Part shown: positions 43,623 to 51,735 of the stretch, in pieces
Position numbering within the stretch: position 1 is the first letter of the stretch
Layout of the letters: each line of letters begins with the position of its first letter
NCBI RefSeq assembly: GCF_029937855.1
Contig: NZ_JAPYPC010000015.1
Span: 1 to 64,000 of the forward strand
Source: Christiangramia sp.
GTDB lineage: Bacteria > Bacteroidota > Bacteroidia > Flavobacteriales > Flavobacteriaceae
Reading direction: 5' to 3'
Length of the DNA: 64,000 bases
Translations under genes and position numbers: made by a program
Notes under the pieces: model-generated
What the model saw: only the letters and a program-made list of their open reading frames with translations
Database searches by the model: none
Told to the model about the DNA's origin: nothing

Positions 43623-43904
43623 ATGAAAGCTATTTGGAATGATACCATAATTGCTGAAAGTTCCAACACCAAAATCGTGGAAAACAATCATTATTTTCCA
43701 CGAGAAGATATAAAAGAAACATATTTTAAAGCCAGTGATACCCATACCCGATGCCCATGGAAGGGTAAAGCCTCATATTTTGATATAGAGGTAGACGGCC
43801 GATTAAATAAGGATGCCGCCTGGTATTATCCAGATCCCAGCCATGCAGCAAAACCAATTGAAAATTACGTCGCCTTCTGGAACGGCGTAAAAGTTACTGA
43901 GTAA
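43623..43904 (+). CDS. DUF427 protein
   Basis: A 93-residue single-domain DUF427 protein (KAIWNDTIIAESSNT, YFPREDIKETYF, HTRCPWKGKASYF, AWYYPDPSHAA). It begins 18 nt after egtD and is probably cotranscribed with the ergothioneine genes. DUF427 proteins often neighbour methyltransferase or stress genes, but their function is not established. Confidence 0.85.
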   Translation: MKAIWNDTIIAESSNTKIVENNHYFPREDIKETYFKASDTHTRCPWKGKASYFDIEVDGRLNKDAAWYYPDPSHAAKPIENYVAFWNGVKVTE

Positions 43905-43916
43905 AATATCTCTAAT

Positions 43917-44207
43917 TTAAACTACCACCACACTGTTTTCTGAAGCGGCATAATCATTCCATTTATAGGCGTCGGCTTCAGAATCGTTCCTCCATTCCCC
44001 GTCCACGAGATATTTAAATTGATATTCCTTATCTACTGGAATATTTAGTTGTGCTTTAAAATTTCCGTTCTTGTATTTTTTAAGCTCTACTGGCCTCCAC
44101 TCATTAAAGTCCCCCGCAACGGCTACGCTTTGAGCCTCTGCTGCTGGCACGCAAAAAGTGATCTTACATTCCGGCTTTGATTTTAAATATTGTTTTGTGA
44201 TAGACAT
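43917..44207 (-). CDS. Isoamylase-N/CBM48 (glycogen-binding) domain protein
   Basis: A 96-residue protein consisting of one early-set Ig-like domain of the CBM48/AMPK-beta type: VAVAGDFNEWRPVELKKYKNG and YQFKYLVDGEWRNDSEAD (marks GDFNEW and YLVDGEW). These bind alpha-glucans in larger proteins. Here it stands alone without a catalytic domain. It ends 12 nt from the convergent DUF427 gene. Confidence 0.85.
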   Translation of the reverse strand: MSITKQYLKSKPECKITFCVPAAEAQSVAVAGDFNEWRPVELKKYKNGNFKAQLNIPVDKEYQFKYLVDGEWRNDSEADAYKWNDYAASENSVVVV

Positions 44208-44406
44208 AATCTTAATTTTTTTCCTGATTCAAGTTCCAAATTAAAATAATATTAAAGTATAAAACAATAAAAATCAGTTCATTAGAATATTTTTTCGAAT
44301 TCAGAAAATAATCTCACTATTTTTCGTGAACTTGAGAATACGCAAACGATATCTTTGAGTATTCCTCTAAAATTTTATGAAAAAGTAGTTTCTGGAATAT
44401 TCAATT

Positions 44407-45483
44407 TTAGATCTTTAAAACCTGGAAAAGATGATCCAGATCTTTTTCTGAATTAAAATAATGCATGCTTATCCTTATTCCATCACCACGTTGTGAGGTA
44501 ATAATTCCTTCCCCTTTTAATTGATTGAAAAGTTTTTCATCTCCTTTAATATTGAAAATTGATGAAAAATCTTCCCGCTCTACCGTCCAATCCTCAATCA
44601 TACCAGCCCCGGCTAACCTATCTCTAGCTATTTTCTTTAGGGTTGATATTTTGTTTTGAATAATCTCTATCCCAATCTCCTGAAGTAGATCTATAGCTAC
44701 TTTTAAACTCCCAAAGTTAAGGGTGTCGTAATGTCCCGGTTCGAATTTTCCGATGAAATTACCTTCATGAGCTTTGTATTTTCCCTGTAAAGAGCCAAAA
44801 CCGAGATGTTTTGGGGATAATTTTCCCTCTACACTTTTATTAAAAAGCATAAATCCGTTTCCATAACCGGCATTCATCCATTTATAACAACTACTAATCA
44901 CCACGTCTATTCCTGAATCATCAAAATTAAAATCTTCAGTTCCAAAATACTGGGTGCCATCGGCAATTAGAATTAGGTCTGGAAACTGCTCTTTAATTTT
45001 TTTCAGAAAATCAATATTTAGTTTTACTCCGTTGAGATACTGAACGATGCTGAATGCAAAGAAATAAGGCTTTTCTTTTTCTATCTGTTTCAGAATATTC
45101 TCTTCCAGGCTTTCATTAATTGCGGCATAAACCACTTCAAAATTTCTAGATTCAACCGGCCAATTGATGGAGGGATAATCATTTTTTAGCAATAAAGCTT
45201 TTTTTGGAGATTCAAGACTTTCCAGAACACTGTTAAATCCGTAAGAAAAATTAGGAATCAGAGCCACTTTATTGGGAGCACAATGCAAAAACTTTCCCAG
45301 GATTTCTCTTACCTCTGTAAGCATCTCCCCCATTTTTTCCTTTAAAATACTGGCTTTGAGAAAAAAATCCATATCGTGATCCTGGCGAAATTCCCACACT
45401 TTTTCAGGAAGTAAACCGGAAGCGGCGGTATTTAAATAAGTATACTGTTCCAGTACCGGAAAGTCTTTTCTTAAATTATCCAT
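44407..45483 (-). CDS. Class V aminotransferase / cysteine desulfurase-like (possible EgtE-type lyase)
   Basis: A 358-residue fold-type I PLP enzyme: YLNTAASGLLP (~16-26), ADGTQYFG (PLP-pairing Asp175) and the PLP lysine K201 in SSCYKWMNAGYGNGF. It resembles NifS/EgtE-type aminotransferase class V proteins more than true desulfurases, since no catalytic-Cys loop is obvious. EgtE cleaves the EgtB sulfoxide to ergothioneine. Because this gene is ~0.8 kb from egtD and the cluster otherwise lacks that activity, it is a candidate. It is on the opposite strand, so the link is by proximity only. Confidence 0.7.
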   Translation of the reverse strand: MDNLRKDFPVLEQYTYLNTAASGLLPEKVWEFRQDHDMDFFLKASILKEKMGEMLTEVREILGKFLHCAPNKVALIPNFSYGFNSVLESLESPKKALLLKNDYPSINWPVESRNFEVVYAAINESLEENILKQIEKEKPYFFAFSIVQYLNGVKLNIDFLKKIKEQFPDLILIADGTQYFGTEDFNFDDSGIDVVISSCYKWMNAGYGNGFMLFNKSVEGKLSPKHLGFGSLQGKYKAHEGNFIGKFEPGHYDTLNFGSLKVAIDLLQEIGIEIIQNKISTLKKIARDRLAGAGMIEDWTVEREDFSSIFNIKGDEKLFNQLKGEGIITSQRGDGIRISMHYFNSEKDLDHLFQVLKI

Positions 45484-45512
45484 AAGCCTTTAGAAGTTCT
45501 TTTTTTAAAATG

Positions 45513-45520
45513 TAAATTTG
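45513..45520 (+). promoter_or_regulatory. Promoter -7 box of the 2TM-folA operon
   Basis: TAAATTTG matches TAnnTTTG exactly, with TTTAG about 19 nt upstream at the -33 position. It lies 26 nt before the 2TM gene start and is one of the better promoter matches in the window. Confidence 0.7.
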
Positions 45521-45545
45521 ATACTACACTAATGTAACTTTTATT

Positions 45546-46004
45546 ATGTTTTCTAAAAAGAAAAACACTTCCGAAGTCGATTCTGAACAACGTGAATTAT
45601 ATGAGAATGCCCGAAAAAGGGCCAAACAAAAGAAAAGGTTATTTCAGCATTTTGTAGTTTTCCTTATAGGAGCGGTTTTCCTTATTGTTCTCAATGTAGT
45701 TATAGGCTACCAGGAGAATTTTAAACCATTGGGATATAACTGGTTTGTTTGGGCAGTGCTACTTTGGACATTACTTTTTTTGATCCACTTTTTCAATGTT
45801 TTCATAGTCAACAGTTTTATGGGAAAAGAATGGGAAAACAAACAAATTGATAAACTGGTTAAGAAACAGAAAGAGAAAATTTCCAGATTAAAAGAAAAGG
45901 TGGAAAATGAACATCCTACCCCACTGAAAAAAGATCCTGTAGATACGACAAAACCACTAAAAAGAATTAGCCCGGAAGACCCGGAAAGACCAATAAATAG
46001 TTAA
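45546..46004 (+). CDS. 2TM-domain membrane protein
   Basis: A 152-residue protein with two closely spaced helices (~33-52 and ~65-90) joined by a short loop (GYQENFKPLGYNWFVW), preceded by a basic stretch (RKRAKQKKRLFQHF) and followed by a charged cytosolic tail. This is the 2TM family (PF13239-like), sometimes fused to histidine kinases but here alone. Function unknown. folA begins 6 nt downstream. Confidence 0.85.
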   Translation: MFSKKKNTSEVDSEQRELYENARKRAKQKKRLFQHFVVFLIGAVFLIVLNVVIGYQENFKPLGYNWFVWAVLLWTLLFLIHFFNVFIVNSFMGKEWENKQIDKLVKKQKEKISRLKEKVENEHPTPLKKDPVDTTKPLKRISPEDPERPINS

Positions 46005-46010
46005 GAATAG

Positions 46011-46493
46011 ATGCTTACAATGATTGCTGCTGCGGCAGAAAATAATGCCTTAGGAAAAGACAATGACCTCGTTTGGCATTTGCCAGATGATTTTAAACGC
46101 TTTAAGAGACTCACCTCCGGTCACTATATTATTATGGGAAGAAAAACCTTCGATTCCTTTCCAAAACTATTACCAGACCGCACCCATGTGATTATTACAA
46201 GGCAAAAAGATTTTAAGCCGGAAGGAACTATTGTTGTAAATTCTTTGGAAGAGGCTATCAGGGTGTCTAAACTCGATGAACAAGCCTATATTATTGGCGG
46301 TGGTGAAATATATAAACTGGGAATGCATGTTGCCGACAGGATTGAACTCACCCGTGTGCATGGAGCATTTGATGCAGATACTTATTTCCCGGAAATCGAT
46401 GAGGAAAAGTGGGAGCTTGTAAAAGAACAATTTCATGAAAAAGATGAAAAGCATAAGTATTCTTTCACCTATCTAACCTATGAACGCAGGTAA
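46011..46493 (+). CDS. folA: Dihydrofolate reductase
   Basis: A 160-residue NADPH-dependent reductase regenerating tetrahydrofolate, needed after ThyA. Motifs: AENNALGKDNDLVWHLPDDFK-type N-terminus (marks NALGKDN and WHLPDD), YIIMGRKTFDSFP (~41-53), and IIGGGEIYKLGM (~92-103). The catalytic acid is the Asp in LPDD. It is the second gene of the 2TM-folA-fructosamine kinase operon and overlaps the next gene by 14 nt. Confidence 0.95.
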   Translation: MLTMIAAAAENNALGKDNDLVWHLPDDFKRFKRLTSGHYIIMGRKTFDSFPKLLPDRTHVIITRQKDFKPEGTIVVNSLEEAIRVSKLDEQAYIIGGGEIYKLGMHVADRIELTRVHGAFDADTYFPEIDEEKWELVKEQFHEKDEKHKYSFTYLTYERR

Positions 46494-47340
46494 TTTTCCT
46501 CCCGTTTTAAATCAAATTGCAGAGGATTTTGGAATTCAGTTAAAAGATATTTCGGCATTAACAGGCGGTGATATTAATGAAGTTTTCCTATTGGAATCAA
46601 GGAATGATAAATTTGTGGTGAAACTAAATGATTCTGCCAGGTTCCCGGGAATGTTCGAAGCTGAAAAATCAGGTTTGGAAGAATTATTGGCTTCTTCAGT
46701 AATTGATGTCCCAAAGCCATTAAAAACGGGACAGGCTACATCTCAATCTTATCTTATTCTCGAATATAAAAGTTCGGCACCAAAAGCTTCAGATTTCTGG
46801 GAAAAATTTGGAGAACAACTGGCGCAGCTGCATCAGGAAACTTCAGAAAAATTCGGTTTTAAAGAAGATAATTATATAGGGAGTCTTCCACAGTATAACA
46901 GTCAGAAAAAATCTACAGCTGAATTTTTCATTGAAATGCGTTTAAAGCCTCAAATTGAAATGGCAGAAGAAAATGGCTTCAATCTAAATGTAAAAACCTC
47001 ATTCTATAGGAATTGCCATGATATTATTCCTTCTGAACCTCCTTCCTTAATTCATGGGGATTTATGGAATGGTAATTATCTGGTGAATGCTCAAGGCAAT
47101 GCCTGTCTTATAGATCCCGCAGTTTCATATGCTCCTCGAGAAATGGATCTGGGAATGATGAAATTATTTGGAGGCTTTAATGAAACTTTATTTCACACCT
47201 ATAACGAAATCTATCCTCTTCAGAAGGATTGGGAAGAAAGGATCCCGCTCTGGCAATTATATTATCTACTGGTACATCTTAATATTTTTGGAGCCGGTTA
47301 TAGGTCGCAGGTGACCTCTATTCTGCAAAAATTCAGCTGA
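46480..47340 (+). CDS. Fructosamine kinase-family protein
   Basis: A 286-residue aminoglycoside/choline-kinase-like fold of the fructosamine-3-kinase family. GGDINEVFLLE (~29-39), FVVKLND (ATP Lys, ~45-51), LIHGDLWNGNYL (catalytic Asp, ~190-201) and LIDPAVSYAPREMDLGM (metal Asp, ~209-225) are seen. Such enzymes phosphorylate ketosamines so that glycated proteins can be repaired. Its start overlaps the folA 3' end by 14 nt, implying translational coupling. Confidence 0.9.
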   Translation: MNAGNFPPVLNQIAEDFGIQLKDISALTGGDINEVFLLESRNDKFVVKLNDSARFPGMFEAEKSGLEELLASSVIDVPKPLKTGQATSQSYLILEYKSSAPKASDFWEKFGEQLAQLHQETSEKFGFKEDNYIGSLPQYNSQKKSTAEFFIEMRLKPQIEMAEENGFNLNVKTSFYRNCHDIIPSEPPSLIHGDLWNGNYLVNAQGNACLIDPAVSYAPREMDLGMMKLFGGFNETLFHTYNEIYPLQKDWEERIPLWQLYYLLVHLNIFGAGYRSQVTSILQKFS

Positions 47341-47436
47341 TTTTACAATTCTTAACATGGCGCATTTTTTTTTAGGACTTCATTAGCGCATAAACCAGCT
47401 TATCTAAAGTATCTTCATATCAAATAAAAAACGACT

Positions 47437-47937
47437 ATGAGCACTAAAAATTTATATGACGATAAGGCACGTGAAAAGATCAAGGATATTGCAGAAGATG
47501 TAGATTTCTGTATGCTGGTGACCAACATGGATCAAAAACCATTAAATGCCGTTCCTATGTCTACCAAGCAGGTAGATGATCATGGAGCTGTTTGGTTCTT
47601 AAGCAAAAACGATAGCGAACACAACAGAAATATCGAAAAAGACAGTGACGTTCAATTGCTCTATAGCGGAACTTCAGAAATGGAGTTTTTAAGTGTATAT
47701 GGCGAGGCATTTATCGAAACTAATCGTGATGTAATACATAAATTATATTCCAAAGCAGACAATGCATGGTTTGATGGAAAGGATGATCCAAATATCACGG
47801 CAATAAAAATTAATCCGAAAGAAGCTTATTACTGGGATAACAAAGACAATAAAATGGTAACCTTATTTAAATTGGGTATGGCTGCAGTAAGTGGCAATAA
47901 CCAGGATATTGGAGAAAAAGGAAAATTAAAGCTTTAA
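47437..47937 (+). CDS. Pyridoxamine 5'-phosphate oxidase-family general stress protein
   Basis: A 166-residue split-barrel flavin-binding protein similar to general stress protein 26. VDFCMLVTNMDQKPLNAVPM (~22-41), VWFLSKNDSEHNRNIEKD and EFLSVYGEAFIE are typical. It likely binds FMN or F420-like cofactor; the substrate is unknown. It is transcribed alone, with a terminator at 47957-47995. Confidence 0.85.
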   Translation: MSTKNLYDDKAREKIKDIAEDVDFCMLVTNMDQKPLNAVPMSTKQVDDHGAVWFLSKNDSEHNRNIEKDSDVQLLYSGTSEMEFLSVYGEAFIETNRDVIHKLYSKADNAWFDGKDDPNITAIKINPKEAYYWDNKDNKMVTLFKLGMAAVSGNNQDIGEKGKLKL

Positions 47938-47956
47938 AAGACTGTATTTGTCTGAA

Positions 47957-47995
47957 GAGACCTCATAACGAATCTTTGTTGTGAGGTCTTTTTAT
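47957..47995 (+). terminator. Intrinsic terminator before fabD
   Basis: AGACCTCATAAC pairs with GTTGTGAGGTCT (with minor mismatch) around a ~7-nt loop, followed by a five-T tract. It closes the stress-protein gene. Confidence 0.85.
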
Positions 47996-48002
47996 TTATA
48001 CC

Positions 48003-48010
48003 TATTTTTG
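48003..48010 (+). promoter_or_regulatory. Promoter -7 box of fabD
   Basis: TATTTTTG matches TAnnTTTG exactly, 20 nt before the fabD ATG. A TTG about 22 nt upstream lies in the right arm of the preceding terminator, so terminator and promoter overlap. Confidence 0.65.
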
Positions 48011-48029
48011 TTTAACTAAACCAACATTT

Positions 48030-48914
48030 ATGAAAGCATATGTATTTCCCGGTCAGGGAGCCCAGTTTTCGGGAATGGGATTAGATCTTTACGAAAAGTC
48101 TCCCGAAGCACAGGAACTGTTCAATCAGGCCAATGACATCCTTGGATTTTCCATCACAGATATAATGTTCGAGGGCTCTGCTGAAGACCTTAAACAAACA
48201 AAAGTTACTCAACCCGCCATATTTTTACATTCGGTAATATTAAGTAAGGTACTTGGTGAGAGTTTTAAGCCAGACATGGTAGCGGGCCATTCGCTTGGAG
48301 AATTTTCAGCTTTGGTAGCCAACGGAGTCCTTAGCTTTGAAGATGGTTTAAAACTAGTTTCTCAAAGAGCTCAGGCGATGCAGAAAGCCTGTGAACTGGA
48401 ACCATCTACCATGGCGGCGGTACTAGGTCTTGAAGATGAGATGGTAGAAGCTGTCTGTTCAGAAACTGACGGGATTGTCGTTGCGGCAAATTATAACTGC
48501 CCGGGACAACTGGTAATTTCCGGAGCTTATGAAGCCGTGGAAAAAGCCTGCGAAAATCTAAAAGAAAGAGGTGCCAGGAGAGCAATGATATTACCCGTTG
48601 GCGGAGCTTTTCACTCCCCATTAATGGAACCGGCCAGGAAAGATCTTGCTGAGGCTATTGAAAATACTCAATTCAACGAGGCGCTTTGCCCGGTTTATCA
48701 GAATGTTAGCACTTTTGCGGTAAAAAATCCGGAAGAGATCAAGAAAAATTTGGTATTTCAGCTCACTGCTCCCGTAAAGTGGACGCAGTCGGTCCAGAAT
48801 ATGATCAAAGATGGGGCTACGCAATTTATAGAAGTAGGCCCTGGAAAAGTTCTGCAGGGATTAGTCAAAAAAATTGAGAGAAGTATGGAAACCTCTTCTG
48901 CAGAAATTAAATAA
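48030..48914 (+). CDS. fabD: Malonyl-CoA:ACP transacylase
   Basis: A 294-residue enzyme that loads malonate onto ACP for fatty acid synthesis. FPGQGAQFSGMG (6-17), catalytic Ser88 in GHSLGEFSAL, and a His in GAFHSPLMEP (~190-199) are the expected motifs. It is full length and monocistronic here; other fab genes are not in the window. Confidence 0.96.
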   Translation: MKAYVFPGQGAQFSGMGLDLYEKSPEAQELFNQANDILGFSITDIMFEGSAEDLKQTKVTQPAIFLHSVILSKVLGESFKPDMVAGHSLGEFSALVANGVLSFEDGLKLVSQRAQAMQKACELEPSTMAAVLGLEDEMVEAVCSETDGIVVAANYNCPGQLVISGAYEAVEKACENLKERGARRAMILPVGGAFHSPLMEPARKDLAEAIENTQFNEALCPVYQNVSTFAVKNPEEIKKNLVFQLTAPVKWTQSVQNMIKDGATQFIEVGPGKVLQGLVKKIERSMETSSAEIK

Positions 48915-48938
48915 TTATCAAATGCTATTTACTTAATA

Positions 48939-49068
48939 GAGGCTGTCTAAAAAGTCCTTTTTTCGTCAAGCTGAACTTGATTCAACTTCTAACCGATTTT
49001 GATTTTCAATTAGTTAAGATCCTGAAAGTAAATTAGGATGACGTTTTCTCGAGTTTCTAGACAGCCTC
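48939..49068. repeat. MITE-like element with GAGGCTGTCTA inverted termini
   Basis: A 130-bp segment with exact 11-bp terminal inverted repeats (GAGGCTGTCTA / TAGACAGCCTC) and no ORF. Its interior carries GTCAAGCTGAACTTGATTCA, a dispersed motif. It lies between the convergent fabD and amidohydrolase genes and is followed by T residues, so it can also act as a long-loop terminator. A degenerate relative is at 25298-25425 and a short form at 34205-34250. Confidence 0.7.
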
Positions 49069-49091
49069 TTTTTTATTCAATCAATACCGGA

Positions 49092-50375
49092 TTATTCATT
49101 TTTAAATACTTTCCCTTCTTTCATCACAAACTTCACATCTTCAAGGGTTTTAATATTTTGAGTAGGGTCTTCATCTACTGCAATAATATCGGCATAAAAA
49201 CCTGAGGCTATTTGTCCGCTCTCCTTCTCCATGTTTAATATTTTTGCTGGCACTATAGTTGCCACCTGAATAGCTTCCATCTCGGGCATTCCCGCTTCTA
49301 CCATAAACCAAAATTCTTTCCCGTTTTCTCCATGTTTAAATACCCCTGCATCAGTTCCAAAAGCAATAGGTACGCCCCTTTTATAAGCTTTTGAGAAAGT
49401 ATTCTGAATTTTAGGCCCTATTTCCTTTGCCTTAGGAACCACGAGTTCAGGATAATAATTTTCGATCTGTGCCTTTTCTGTAACTTCCTTTCCTGCGGTT
49501 ATCGTAGGAACAAGATAAGCACCATTTTTCTTCATTAAATCCATGGTTTCCTCGCTCATCAAAGTTCCATGCTCAATTGTAGTTACACCTGCTTTGACGG
49601 CTCTTTGCATTCCCTCATCCCCGTGGGCATGTGCGGCAACATGAAAACCGTAATCTTTTGCAGTTTTAACGATCTCTTCTATTTCTTCATCGAAAAACTG
49701 AGGATTGGAACTACTTTTAGCAACACTTAGAACTCCACCTGTCGCGGTAATCTTAATAAGATCTGCTCCGTTTTTATATCGCTGCCTCACCGCTTTTCTC
49801 GCGTCTTCCACGCTGTTTACAACTCCTTCTTTTGGCCCCGGATCTCCTATCATCTCATTGTTCATACCATTAGTTGGATCTGCATGACCGCCTGTGGTGG
49901 CTAAAGATTTTCCGGCAGTAAAGATCCTGGGGCCATTTATATTGCCTTTATTTATTGCATCCCTTAAAGCGATATTAACTCCGGAACCACCAAGATCCCG
50001 AACAGTAGTAAATCCTGCCATCAATGTTTTCTTTGCAAATCCCACGGAACTTAGCGCATCGTCTGCAGGATTATTGGTAAACCTTTGCATATACTTACTG
50101 GGGTTTGTTTCACTTTCCAGATGTACATGCATATCGGTTAGGCCAGGCAGGACAGTTTTATTTTTTAGATCTATCAAACTATCTTCTGCTGAAGAGGGAT
50201 CCAAAAAACCGTTTTGGACACTTTTGATTTTGTTGCCGGAAATAATAATCGTCTGGTCATTAAGAATCTTTCCATTTTTAGTATCTACCAATTTACCGGC
50301 ATGTATATAAATTTCCTGAGCAGAAATAGTTAAACAGAATATTAGTGCGGAAATAAGAGTAAAAAGTCTTTTCAT
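49092..50375 (-). CDS. Secreted amidohydrolase (prolidase/imidazolonepropionase-like)
   Basis: A 427-residue exported metal-dependent hydrolase. The signal peptide is MKRLFTLISALIFCLTISAQ (20 residues). DMHVHLESE (~82-90) supplies two metal-binding His, GFHVAAHAHGDEGM (~243-256) two more, and FGTDAGV (~348-354) the catalytic Asp. This resembles Xaa-Pro or cyclic-amide hydrolases; the substrate is unknown. It shares the family of the C-terminal half of the 11644-14943 protein but lacks the propeller. Confidence 0.87.
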   Translation of the reverse strand: MKRLFTLISALIFCLTISAQEIYIHAGKLVDTKNGKILNDQTIIISGNKIKSVQNGFLDPSSAEDSLIDLKNKTVLPGLTDMHVHLESETNPSKYMQRFTNNPADDALSSVGFAKKTLMAGFTTVRDLGGSGVNIALRDAINKGNINGPRIFTAGKSLATTGGHADPTNGMNNEMIGDPGPKEGVVNSVEDARKAVRQRYKNGADLIKITATGGVLSVAKSSSNPQFFDEEIEEIVKTAKDYGFHVAAHAHGDEGMQRAVKAGVTTIEHGTLMSEETMDLMKKNGAYLVPTITAGKEVTEKAQIENYYPELVVPKAKEIGPKIQNTFSKAYKRGVPIAFGTDAGVFKHGENGKEFWFMVEAGMPEMEAIQVATIVPAKILNMEKESGQIASGFYADIIAVDEDPTQNIKTLEDVKFVMKEGKVFKNE

Positions 50376-50454
50376 ATAATTTAAATTAAATAAGAATTAA
50401 GCACCGGGCAATATACAGAATTTGATTTTCATTTTTTTCGACATTATGAATAAC

Positions 50455-50482
50455 AAAAAAACCCGACAGGTTGCCGGGTTTA
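50455..50482 (-). terminator. Intrinsic terminator after DegT aminotransferase gene
   Basis: On the minus strand AAACCCGGCAACCTGTCGGGTTT forms a stem (AACCCG.CA / TG.CGGGTT) with a short loop followed by seven T residues. It lies 24 nt after the aminotransferase stop. Confidence 0.88.
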
Positions 50483-50505
50483 AAACTCATTATCGTAATA
50501 TTATT

Positions 50506-51636
50506 TTAATCCAGAAACTCGATAATAGTATCGGTAATGTATTTTATCTGATCATCCTCCAGTTCAGTATGCATGGGCAATGAAATGACTTCTTTTACCA
50601 ACTGATTTGTTATCGTAAAATCATTTTCATTATATCTTTCATCTGCGTAAGCTTTTTGGCGATGTAACGGGATGGGATAATAAATACCAAAAGGAATTCC
50701 TTTCTCCTGTAGATGTTTCGCCAAGGCATCCCTTTTACCTCCACCAATTTTCAAGGTATACTGGTGATATACATGAGTGTCGCAGTCACCTCTTCGAACT
50801 GGCGTTACAATATTTTGGTGTCCATCAAATGCATTAGAATATTTTAAAGCTGCTTCCTTCCTGGCTTCATTGTAAACATCCAGTTTCTTAAGCTTTGCCC
50901 TAAGTACCGCAGCCTGAAAACTATCCAGCCTTGAATTTACTCCAACCACATCATGGTGGTAACGTTCATACATACCATGATTTACGATACCACGAATAGT
51001 GTGTGCCAATTCATCGTTATCAGTAAAGATAGCACCACCGTCACCATAGCATCCAAGATTTTTAGACGGAAAGAAAGAGGTGGCCGAAACATCTCCTATA
51101 GTCCCTGCTTTTTTAATCTCCCCATTTTTTGAATGGTATTCTGCTCCTATAGCCTGCGCATTATCTTCAATAACATATAGATTGTATTCTTTGGCAATTT
51201 CCATAATCGTATCCATATCGGCGGTCTGTCCGAAAAGATGAACAGGAACAATTGCTTTAGTATTCGGAGTAATTGCTTTTTTGATCTCTTCAGGATCTAT
51301 ATTAAAAGTTTGAGGATCTACATCTACCAATACAGGTGTTAACTGAAGAAGCGCTATCACTTCTACGGTAGCAGCAAATGTAAAATCGGCAGTGATCACT
51401 TCATCTCCCGGTTTTAAACCCAGTCCCATCATGGCTATTTGAAGGGCATCTGTTCCATTTGCACAGGGAATTACATGCTTTACACCAAGATACTCTTCCA
51501 GTTCCTTTTGAAAAGCATGAACATGAGGCCCATTTATAAAGGAAGTTTCCTCCAATATCTGTTGTATTCCTTGATTTACTTCATTTTTTATACCTTCATA
51601 TTGACCTTTAAGATCAACCATTTGAATCTTTTTCAT
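50506..51636 (-). CDS. DegT/DnrJ/EryC1/StrS-family sugar aminotransferase
   Basis: A 376-residue PLP enzyme acting on nucleotide-linked keto-sugars. CANGTDALQIAMMGLG (~58-73), ADFTFAATVEVI, HLFGQTADMD, VIEDNAQAIGA (Asp for PLP) and the PLP lysine in SFFPSKNLGCYGDGGA (~186-201) are all present. The pattern resembles WbpE-type UDP-2-acetamido-3-oxo-glucuronate aminotransferases. The neighbour on the other strand, waaA, points to cell-envelope polysaccharide. The gene is monocistronic and ends at a terminator. Confidence 0.9.
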   Translation of the reverse strand: MKKIQMVDLKGQYEGIKNEVNQGIQQILEETSFINGPHVHAFQKELEEYLGVKHVIPCANGTDALQIAMMGLGLKPGDEVITADFTFAATVEVIALLQLTPVLVDVDPQTFNIDPEEIKKAITPNTKAIVPVHLFGQTADMDTIMEIAKEYNLYVIEDNAQAIGAEYHSKNGEIKKAGTIGDVSATSFFPSKNLGCYGDGGAIFTDNDELAHTIRGIVNHGMYERYHHDVVGVNSRLDSFQAAVLRAKLKKLDVYNEARKEAALKYSNAFDGHQNIVTPVRRGDCDTHVYHQYTLKIGGGKRDALAKHLQEKGIPFGIYYPIPLHRQKAYADERYNENDFTITNQLVKEVISLPMHTELEDDQIKYITDTIIEFLD

Positions 51637-51735
51637 CTACACTATTTTTCAGGTTTACGAAAATACGAAATATAGCACCTACTGGCAATCCATTTATTGG
51701 GAAAGGCCTATTTTAGCAATCTCAATTTTTTTATC

